Positions 46,965-55,316 of a stretch of 64,000 nucleotides of DNA are shown piece after piece. Location: contig CM043946.1 in assembly GCA_014529385.2 (NCBI GenBank), forward strand, positions 34,428,558 through 34,492,557. Reading direction: 5' to 3'. The translations under genes and the position numbers were made by a program. The notes under the pieces were generated by a model, which did no database searches, had not been told where the DNA came from, and saw nothing but the letters and a program-made list of their open reading frames with translations. This DNA is from Adiantum capillus-veneris. Its lineage: Eukaryota; Streptophyta; Polypodiopsida; Polypodiales; Pteridaceae. The number at the start of each line of letters is the position of its first letter. The first letter of the stretch is position 1.

Positions 46965-47853
46965 AAGCCATTAATGCGTCGCCTTTGCTTTTCCTGGGCT
47001 GAGAGAGGTTGAAACCGTGCTAAATCAATTTGCATGGGCTCAATGCTTGATTCATGGCCCTGTAGAGGTGTGTAGCCATTATGTGTCACTTCTGTTTGGG
47101 GTCGCAATGGTGCCCCAAGACGCCTCTCTTGTCTCCTCTCAAATAGTCAATTATCACATTCTATTGCTTGAGAGATGAACTCGCTTAGTGTGTGAACCTT
47201 TGGCATAGTCAATAAAAGATCTTTTATGTCATCCTTTAATCCCCACCGAAATTGGCTAATGAAATATTCCTCATGCCAAGTCAGATCACAAGTGAGCTGT
47301 TGAAATTCGGATGCATAGATGGATGCAGGTCTCGATCCTTGGCGGAGATTTCTAAGTTTTGTTTCAGCAACCCTTGCTCTACCAGTATCCCCAAAGGTTG
47401 CAGAGAACCCCCGCACAAAAGCTTCAAAGTCATGAAGAAGAGGAGATTCTTTTTCAAGTAAGGGAGCAAACCAAGAGAGAGCCGTACCCGAGAGGAGAAT
47501 CCCAATAAGGCTTACTTGAGAGGCATCATCTGGATAAGGCTCTCGTTGCATTTGAATGAAGAGGCGCACTTGTTGGAGAAAACCTCTAAACTTTATCTAG
47601 TCCCATCAAATTTTTCAGGCATGCTGACCTTCGGCTCCTTCTTATGTTGTTGAGAATAGCTAGATCTTGCAGCTTGTGCTTGATGTGTACTTGTCTCTTG
47701 AAGCTCTTGAATTTGACGTTGAAGATTTTGCAACGCTGGTCCCAAGATTAGGGGTTTCCCTGGTTGAAGTTGAGCGTTACTCTCGCGAAGTTCTTGTAAT
47801 TGAGCTTGGATGCTTTGCAATGCGTTGATGACACCTTCCATCATCGGCTCCAT
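46925..47853 (-). pseudogene. Element F Gag
   Basis: Begins at ATG 47853 with a heptad-like segment 'MEPMMEGVINALQSIQAQLQEL' (likely coiled coil). The Retrotrans_gag domain follows after a frame change near 47590 ('SGTALSWFAPLLEKES', 'FVRGFSATFGD', 'YASEFQQLTCDLTWHEEYF'). The zinc knuckle reads 'CMYFGEQGHMAQ': the second Cys is Phe and the last Cys follows a stop, so it is disabled. Confidence 0.82.
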
Positions 47854-47893
47854 GATGGCTTGAGAAGATTAAGAGATGGTAGTCTTGCCAAAC

Positions 47894-48551
47894 TGTTATG
47901 AGCGCATATAGAGCTAGAAGAGAGCAAGAGGAGGTGCTCACAATGTACAAGAACTTGGATTTGATGATAAACTTAATATTGATTACAAGACTTAATACTT
48001 TATTAAGAGAGCTAGATACAAGACTTGGATTACGTGCCTCGAATACAAGACAAGGCTTGATTGCAAGGAGAAGACTTGAACATAAGACAAGAACTGAAGA
48101 GGCTTTCCTCATAGGAGCCTTCACAGCTGGTGTTGGCAAGACTGAGGGTCTTGTGGCCCAAGACCCCTATTTATACTAGTGCTTGAGGAGGTTACTTGAG
48201 GAGGTTAGGACTTTCTAGGTTCTTCTTGAGGAGGTTAGAATCTTCTAGAACCTTCTTGATCCTTCTAGTTCTTCTAGAATCTTTTGGATCCTTCCAGAAA
48301 CTTCAAGATTCTTTCGAAATCTTCTCCAAGTTTCTAGAAACTTCTTGATCCTTCTAGTTCTTCTAGAACCTTCTAGATCCTTCTTCAACTTTCTAGATCT
48401 TTCCAGAGACTTCTAGATTCTTTCGAAATCTTTTCCATGTCTCTAGAATCTTCTAGATCCTTCTAGATTCTTCTAGAGCCTTCTAGTGATGATGTAGGGG
48501 ATGACATAGGCAATGATGCAGGCAGCGACTGACTCTCAAGCATCCATGACA
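47894..48551 (-). repeat. Element F 5' LTR with heat-shock-element array
   Basis: 658 bp. Perfect TTC/GAA arrays are retained: 4 units at 48238-48255, and 3 units at 48292-48304, 48332-48344 and 48361-48373. The 5-unit site of the other LTR is eroded here to about two units (48456-48463). The TATA box at 48168-48180 is intact. Confidence 0.88.
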
Positions 48552-48923
48552 TCAACTCTCAACGGCCTGGTTCTATCACTGAAGTAATCCACCACACTAT
48601 AAATCCCATGCTCCTCCCTATGCGGGATATAAAGGCATTCAACCTACTCTTCGAGGAGTAGAGACGTAATTCTATTGGCCTACCATGAAAGTAGACATAC
48701 AAGAGTATGTTTTAAAATGTGTGGTATGCCAAAATACCAAGTACGATAGAGATAAGCAACCTGGATTACTCCAACCATTGTCAATACTTAACCATGGGAG
48801 AGTATATCCATGGATTTTGTCTTTGGATTACCCAAGCCTATCCATGGGAATACGGGGAATATGGAAAATTGTTGATAGGTTTAGAAAGCAAACACACTTT
48901 ATTCTTGTCAAAAAGACTATTAA
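48552..48923 (+). pseudogene. Gypsy A gag end joined directly to integrase (internal deletion)
   Basis: The first about 55 bp continue gag ('STLNG' frame; the equivalent of 'NSQRPHTISAVIHHT' in B). At about 48605-48613 the sequence switches to the integrase zinc region ('YFYWPTMKVDIQEYVLKCVVCQNTKYDRDKQPG'). The shared CATGCTCC at the switch suggests microhomology. The end of gag and all protease, RT and RNase H sequence are gone compared with B. The TTAA element interrupts the integrase at 48923. Confidence 0.8.
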
Positions 48924-50243
48924 CACTAGGTTGGTAACCTAACAGGACATAAAAGTGTCCTTTCAGGGTTTTGAAAAAAACCTCCAAAACCATAGTAGAT
49001 CCACTCATTTTGTAAAATCCTTTCATGAGGTTATAGTTCAAGGCCTACTACACATGGAAAAAATAAGAAACTTGTAAAATTTCTCATCTTTTGGTCACAC
49101 CAAGCCTCCAAAGTTGATGGACCAGTACATTTTCATCAAAACAGTCATTTCTTACGTTTTTTTGCATAAAAATAAGATCAGGGATTTTTGTAGGACTTGA
49201 GATAAATTCCCTAGTTAGCTTCAATGGGTTGGTGATTAGAACATATGATTGCTTCTCACTAACTATTTTTTGTTTTGCCAAAAGAATTAGGTACAAAAAA
49301 GTTGAATTTTTACCATTCTGCAAACCTATCATCAAAGTTTCTATAGCCACACTCAATACAAATAATATATGCATGTTTTCTTAGTTCCTTATTGTCCTTT
49401 AGGTTCATAAGGAGCCATGGAGCATGTCAAAAGAATAATACATCTCTTACCAAGGGGAATCTTGGGGACAAAGATGAAGTGCTAAATACAGCAAACATGA
49501 AAAAACTGGGTTCAACATTATGAGTTGTAGAATCCCATAGAAACTATTCAATATCTAGCCAAATTTGATCCTTATGACTAGATATGGTTACTACCTACAA
49601 AATGCATGTAGTTGTCACAAGAAACTAATAATATTAAAAAAGATATACTTGATATACTAGAATGTTTCGTTTTCTTCTATAATTGAAAAAATCAACCATC
49701 GTTGTCTACTATGCAAAATAGGGTATTAGGTGCCCCAAAACTCAAGGAATATTAGCTTTAAGTTACAATATGCGACATAGAGAATCAAAACTGCATTTGG
49801 ATATCATGAAAGCCACCAAAAAAATCATAGAAGAGCTAAAATTGGCTAAAAAACAGGATTTGACAATTTTTGTAATTTGGTCATAACTTACAACTTTAAC
49901 ATTTATTTCTCCCTAGCAGCATCAGGACATGTTGAGGACTACTAAAGATAGTTCTCTAGTATTATAGACCTCACAAACATGAATTCTAGAGTGGTATAGT
50001 TGCAAAAAGTTGAAAAAAGCCAAAAACAGGACCCGTTTTTTCACACAGTTTAGGTTGTGAAATGTTGTGCAAGGACAAGTTTAAAGATGGAATTGATATT
50101 CCAAAAAAATGTCAAGTTTTTTTCAGCTGATGAGACAACTTTCTAGACAGATAGCACCTCCAAATCCATTTTGAAACTCTTGACATATTCAAGGAAAATG
50201 GTCACTTCACAGGACATAAAAGTGTCCCATTACCAACCTAGTG
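48924..50243. mobile_element. 1.3-kb non-autonomous DNA transposon-like element, TTAA target duplication
   Basis: It is bounded by perfect 14-bp terminal inverted repeats, CACTAGGTTGGTAA (48924-48937) and its complement (50230-50243), and flanked by TTAA on both sides (48920-48923, 50244-50247). Near each end lies a 16-bp near-palindrome GGACATAAAAGTGTCC (GGACA/TGTCC arms). The host integrase sequence resumes in register after it. No transposase motif is visible; the only notable frame is an unrecognised 96-codon one on minus (49084-49374). The TTAA duplication fits piggyBac- or Kolobok-type elements; the CACTA start resembles CACTA elements, which however duplicate 3 bp. Confidence 0.8.
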
Positions 50244-50247
50244 TTAA

Positions 50248-51188
50248 GACACATCAAATGGCAGTCCTCTTCATATCTCAGATTTTCAAACACCGTGGCT
50301 TGCCAACATCCATCGTGTCAGATAGAGATCCTAGAATGACCAGTAATTTTTGAAAAGATCTCTTTAAAAATCTAGGTACAAAATTGAATTTCTCTTCGGC
50401 ATATCACCCCACAAACGGACGGCCAAAGTGAGATAGCCAATCTTACGATACTCGATCTACTAAAGACTTATGTTACAGAAGTAGATCAACTCTCATAATG
50501 GGAAAAGTACTTACCTCTTGTAGAGTATACGTACAATAATATTGTTCATAATAGTACAGGAAAGGAACCTTTTGAGGTCATAGAGGGAAGACCTAAAAGT
50601 CCCTTGCTAATTAAAGTACATGGAAAGATCTTCACTGCTGATGAGTATAGCCGTGACCTACAAGAATCTTTCCAAACTATTAAGGAGTCTATATCCATCT
50701 CTCAACAAAGACAAAAGGAGGCTGTTGCTGATAAGAACAGAAGGGCCTTAACATTCAAGGAAAATGATTGGGTCTTACTCAAGTTTTCTAAGACTCGATT
50801 GAGGCAAACAACGGCAAAAAATCCTATGGGCCATCAAAAGTATTATGCTAAGTTAGCCAATAGATACTATGGTCATTTTCAAATCTTGAAGCCAATCAAT
50901 GAGATGGTTAATCAACTCAAGTTTCCCAACCATTGACTCATACACAATGCTTTTCATGTGAGCCTACCTAAGCCCTACAAAGGAGAGCCACCAAGAGAAC
51001 CAATTATTGAAGACCCCCCAGAAATCAAAGAGCAAGAAGAGGTGCTACAACTCGAAGCTATCGTTCGGTGTGAAGACAAGGTGCTACGGCATGGTAAGAT
51101 TATCCCCGACGATATCTTATCAAGTTCAAAAATTATCCTTTTGAAGATGCTAGACGGATGCAAGGAATACAACTTAAGGATAGTATGA
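50248..51188 (+). pseudogene. Gypsy A integrase core remnant and C-terminal region
   Basis: 'VLFISQIFKHRGLPTSIVSDRDPRMTSNF' (second catalytic Asp) is followed by stops and frameshifts, then 'KVHGKIFTADEYSRDLQESFQ', 'YYAKLANRYYGHFQILKPINEM' and 'NAFHVSLPKPYKGEPP'. The tail matches the chromodomain-like end of B integrase but is frameshifted near 51110. It is more decayed than B. Confidence 0.82.
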
Positions 51189-51569
51189 GCCTTGTCAATG
51201 TTAACAATGCTATATTAGAGTAAGAAAATGTACATGTTTATTTTAAATGATCAATGTTTTTGTCTTATAAGACTAATTCTCTTTTTACTGTGCACAAATT
51301 TAGGTAGTATGCATGCTTAGAATCATGTTTTGTGTTGGCGACGTCTCTCAAACACCAAGTAGAAATTGTCACTCTACTTTGGACTAAAGAGCAGACATTC
51401 TTGCGGTATCTAAGTTTCTCAAGCCCCAAATGGATTAGTCATCCATCTCGGAATGATGTTGTAGGGTACAAAGGGATCCTCTACCCGCTAAGAAACATCG
51501 ACTAGTGACTAAAGCTTTATCTCTTCTACCTCATAGTCGAGGACAACTATGATTTCAAGAGAGAGATTA
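51189..51569 (+). other. Gypsy A 3' non-coding region and polypurine tract
   Basis: No coding motif. It parallels 22359-22716 of B ('CATGCTTAGA', 'CCAAATGGA.TAGTCATCCAT') and ends in the purine run CAAGAGAGAGA (51558-51568) right before the LTR. Confidence 0.6.
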
Positions 51570-53188
51570 TGTCATAAAATCTAATATCTAACCAACCCAA
51601 ATATTAAATTGATCATTTAATGTGGGAGAATAAATGAGAACAAGGGTTAGAATATAGACATGTGCTTATAGATCTATCTCAATACACAGGGTTAGAATAT
51701 AGACATAGAATAAATGTGGGAGAATAAATGAGAACAAGGGTTAGAATATAGACATGTGCTTATAGATCTATCTCAATACACAGGGTTAGAATATAGACAT
51801 GTGCTTATAGATCTATCTCAATACACGACCAAGGTTAAAAAGGTCCAAATGAGAGATGGTTTGTCAAAGAGAAATGCTAGCTAATTGAGCTTAAAGACCT
51901 TAGGGTTAGCTTAATTAAAGACCTCCAAAGGTTAGTGTTAAAATTCCTTTGACCTTAGGCAAGCTAGTGTTGTGCTTGAGGTGGGAACCTGATCCAAGCT
52001 TGAGGTGCTTGTCGTGCTTGCTGACTAAGGTGTTTGAGGTGCTTAATGACTAAGGTGCTAAGGTACTCCCTGACTAAGGTGCTTGAGGGGCTTGAGGAGT
52101 TCCAAAAGTCAAACAAGATCCCTACTCAAGGGGGGCCGAGCCCTCATACACACCCTCACACAAGGCAAGCTTGGTCTACAGAAGCAACAAGGACACTTGT
52201 CAAGTTCCTCTCCATGTTGCCCTCATGGTGTGCCTAAAGCCTATTGGTTAGCTTCTCAAGGGGTCCAATGATAATTTACTTAATTTTTTATGCATTTATC
52301 AAGTCCTCTCTCTCAAAGGGGAAAGGGGGACACTTGTTCCAAGGCTAGCGTGGTTGCTTGATTTAACTAAAGCATGTGATTGGCTAAGCTTGTAGGGGTC
52401 CAATCAAATTCTCTCATGAGCTACAAGGAGGGGACGACCAAGTGAAGCTAGGGGTGTGCTTGGGGGTATACTCTCTCTCTCTCTCACACACACACACTCA
52501 CAAGCTCATTCTTGCTTGGCAAAGTGAAAGAGTTCCATCTCCTTCTACAAACTTGTTGAGAAGTTGAGAGCCTACACCAACACTCTTGGCTATGGAATGC
52601 AAATCCAACCAAGAGCCATGCTCCAATGCTTCAGCTTGCCATCTTCTTCATCGTTATTATGCTATTATGCTATGCTATGCAAGAAGAGTGATGATAAGTG
52701 AGGAACTATGTCTTTCTTGTATGTTACTTCTTTTTCCTCTTCCCTACCCTCATTCCCCGCTAGCTCTCTTCACATTCGAAGGTGTTTAAGTCCTTGGGAC
52801 TCAAGTAGGGGATGGTTAATGCTTTTTACAAGATTATGTTATGCTCATGATGCATAAAGCTTTCCATCTTTATTGCATCACCTAGGTCACAAGGAACACA
52901 AAAAAGATTGTATTGTACCAAGTCTCTTTTGATGGGAAAATCTATAATACAAAAGCCTATTGGAGGGGGGACTGACTCCACATAAATCCGGTCCTCAATT
53001 GTTGTTGTCAAGTTCTCTAACTCTCTCTCTTGCAAAAGTATTGTTCATGCCAAGTTAATTAAATATATGGTTATGTTGTTACGGCTAATTAAGTTCACCC
53101 TCCATGTTCTCAAAGAAATCTCATGAAAATGCTCACTTTAATTCTCTAAATTTTGCTATTCTCAAAGTCTTAGGCCATCTCCATTACA
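51570..53188 (+). repeat. Right LTR of Gypsy A
   Basis: 1619 bp, TGTCATAAAATC...CCATTACA, uninterrupted. No primer site follows; instead the CCAG target duplication and unique flanking sequence begin. It shows the pre-insertion state of the site where B sits in the left LTR (GATGATAAGTGAGGAAC at about 52691). Confidence 0.82.
51632..51830 (+). repeat. Local tandem repeats of a 44-bp motif in the right A LTR
   Basis: The motif starting GGGTTAGAATATAGACATG and ending TCTCAATACAC occurs about three times, with a partial 'AATGTGGGAGAATAAATGAG' duplicate between. The left LTR carries it once (about 6990-7035). Confidence 0.75.
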
Positions 53189-53514
53189 CCAGTTCTTTCT
53201 CCCAGTCGTCACGTGTGAGGACCTTCTCGGCCAAGTCTTACCCTCCGGCTCCCTAAGATTTTGTGCAGTCGTAGAAGTACTTCGAGTCCTTCAAGATACT
53301 GGCGATCTAAACTAGACAATCCAGTATGGAAGGAAAATACCACCATGATGGAAAGTGAACTACTGATCTCCCAAACAATGGGAGTTCAAATTGAGGAACA
53401 TATGGTCCTTGGCTATTGAACCCATGAAAACGGGACTACCTCTTTTTTATCTTTAAGGCCTTTGATGTCATTTGTTTCTCTTTTTTTGAAATAATAATTC
53501 TATTTATTACTTCA

Positions 53515-53955
53515 ACTAATACGACACCTCTCTCTCTCTCTTTATCGTGCACAGAGGCGATTTAGACTTTAGTCTTCATCTTGCAGATTTCGACACGTGT
53601 AAAGGACACTCACTCTGCTATTATAGAATACTAGTACGATCGGCCGCCTTCGGCGGCCTCTCTCTCTCCCCCTCTCCCCCTCTTTATCGCGTACAAAGGG
53701 GCTTGTTTTTTTTGGACTTTAGCCTTCAGGTCGCAGATTGCGACACGTGTAAAGGGCTTCCCCTTCCGCCATATTATGTTAGTAGATACTAGTACGACCA
53801 GCCGCCTTCCGCGGCCTCTCTCTCTCCCCCTCTCCCTCTTTATCGCGTGCAACTGGGCTTTTTTTCTTCTTGGACTTTAGCCTTCAAGTCGCAAATTGCG
53901 ACACGTGTAAAAGGAAGCCCTTCCGCCATATTATGTTAGTAGATCTTAGTAGATA
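53515..53955 (+). repeat. Three tandem units with hairpins and ACACGTGT
   Basis: Units start at about 53515, 53630 and 53788 with ACTARTACGA and share a CT-rich block, TTTATCGYGYRCA, GGACTTTAG and a conserved end. The middle unit has the perfect hairpins GGCCGCCTTCGGCGGCC (53642-53658) and GTCGCAGATTGCGAC (53740-53754). The third keeps the second hairpin (53888-53902). All three carry ACACGTGT (53593-53600, 53753-53760, 53901-53908), a palindrome containing the G-box CACGTG. They lie 1.4-1.8 kb upstream of the P450 start codon. Confidence 0.75.
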
Positions 53956-54586
53956 TACATGTAGATGAAGCAAAACTCTGGTGTGAAATAGCCCTTAGCA
54001 TATGACCATTGAAAAGATCCATTTGTGGTTGTGAGTTCTCGTTACACTAGAAGCGTCAGGACCCTTTTGTCTATTGCAGATGACTTTTTGTCACAGCATG
54101 CATTCATACGATTGATCTGTCGAATGAAGCCACTTTAGACCACAAAGAAGAGACGAGAGAGAGAAAGAGAGAGAGAAACCTACAATTTTGAAAATTTAGC
54201 TGTACCAAACTGCCGCTTCGGTGAGTAGGGACCGTAGGGTCCGTAGGACTCTGTCGGTAGTTTAGGAGGAAGACCTCTCTCTCTCTCTCTTCTCTCTCGC
54301 TAGAGAGTCTACCGAGAACGATGTACGTATTTGTGGGATTGAAGCGGGCAATAGTGACGCCAAACGTCTCACAGGCAGAGACACCGACCCCGGGGGCCTT
54401 CCATTTCGGTCTCCGCCTTCCCTCCCAAGCTGGTCACCAACAAATTACAATACTTCATGTAAAATCACAGGGATAAGGACACCTACGGACCTACGGGTGA
54501 CCTACCTTTGCAATCACTCAATCCATCCATCCATCTCTCTCTAGACTCTCTCTCCCTCTCACACACACACACAACCTCAGACACAA
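53956..54586. other. Upstream interval without a gene
   Basis: No coding motif is seen. It holds short CT/GA runs (54150-54175, 54275-54297), a GA/CT-rich and then C-rich stretch, and CA repeats near 54561-54573. Confidence 0.5.
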
Positions 54587-54602
54587 TGACACACGTGTGT
54601 CA
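54587..54602. promoter_or_regulatory. Perfect 16-bp palindrome with G-box core
   Basis: TGACACACGTGTGTCA is a perfect palindrome with CACGTG at 54592-54597, about 715 bp upstream of the P450 ATG. G-boxes bind bHLH and bZIP factors in plants. That it controls this gene is inference. Confidence 0.45.
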
Positions 54603-54741
54603 GATATCTTTCACACATGCTTACACACAAGGGAATTCGACTTTCATCAACTGCTGAAATTTAACTAATGATAAGATAAGAAGCCCACAAGAGCTGCTCA
54701 TCTCCAGCTGCAGCCCAAACCGTCATGCACTAACCCACACA

Positions 54742-54744
<3 letters not shown>

Positions 54745-54787
<43 letters not shown>
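54745..54787. repeat. (TC)n tract in the P450 upstream/5' leader region
   Basis: About 21 TC dinucleotides some 530 bp before the ATG. Pyrimidine patches of this sort are common near plant transcription starts; I cannot place the start itself. Confidence 0.85.
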
Positions 54788-54793
<6 letters not shown>

Positions 54794-55316
54794 GCCTGCC
54801 AGCCAGCCATTGAAGTACTCTGCACAGAATCACACCTTTAGCTATTCCCCATTACCACCTGCATTGTCAGAGAATTCGTTAGTGTTCAGTCTGCCACTCA
54901 ATTTATTAGGCCAAATTGTGCCAATTATCCCAAGGTCCTCATTATGGAAGCTTGCATGGTTCCCTGACTTGTTACACTACCCTCCATCTCTATTTCCTTC
55001 TTGATCGACTTTGCTTTGGCGTCTCCCCAGCTAATGAAGAGCTCAATCTTTTTTATGGAAGGCAAATATAGGCCGGAGGCATTGTGAAGCAGAAGCTGTG
55101 GATAGGGGGCTGTGTCACGCAAGAGAAGGCTAGGCGCAACGGACGTCATTGAAGGCAAGCTTCTGAGTTTACCAGGTGTAAGCGGCACTAGGGCTTGCCT
55201 GTCTCGAATCAGCTATGCTCTCATATGCCCCGAAAGTCCGGGCCGCATAGCCTCTTTGCTCACATTGATTGATCAGCGGGGAAGCACCCTCTTCACATCT
55301 CTCAATCAATTAGCTG

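Larger units (their letters stand above)
42634..48551 (-). mobile_element. Full-length Ty3/Gypsy chromovirus element F
   Basis: The 5.9-kb element is in minus orientation, with LTRs of 658 bp (47894-48551, 5' LTR) and 688 bp (42634-43321, 3' LTR). In its own direction the LTRs read TGTCATGGAT...CATAACA. The target duplication is TCAAC on both sides. A polypurine tract (AAAGGAGGGGGTAA, minus) lies at 43322-43337. Internal order is gag, protease, RT, RNase H, integrase, chromodomain. Several frameshifts and stops are present, so it is not autonomous now. Confidence 0.92.
6906..53188 (+). mobile_element. Outer Ty3/Gypsy element A with nested insertions (46 kb)
   Basis: The outer boundaries are two related LTRs that start TGTCAT.AAATCTAATATC and end CATTACA. 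They are flanked by the same 4 bp, CCAG (6902-6905 and 53189-53192). The left LTR is followed by a tRNA-Met-type primer site and a leader. A's own internal sequence survives in pieces: 10411-11025, its duplicate at 24825-25332, then 36551-36656, 41805-42633, 48552-48923 and 50244-51569. Everything between is later insertion or duplication: Gypsy B, Copia E1/E2/E3, Tat-type D, chromodomain Gypsy F and a TTAA element. The 4-bp duplication is short, so it alone is weak evidence; the matching LTR ends make the case. Confidence 0.75.

Noticed and set aside
48924-50243. Classification as a CACTA/EnSpm element
   Set aside because: Ends start CACTA, but the flanking duplication is TTAA (4 bp), and alignment with the same integrase position in Gypsy B supports a 4-bp TTAA site; CACTA elements duplicate 3 bp.
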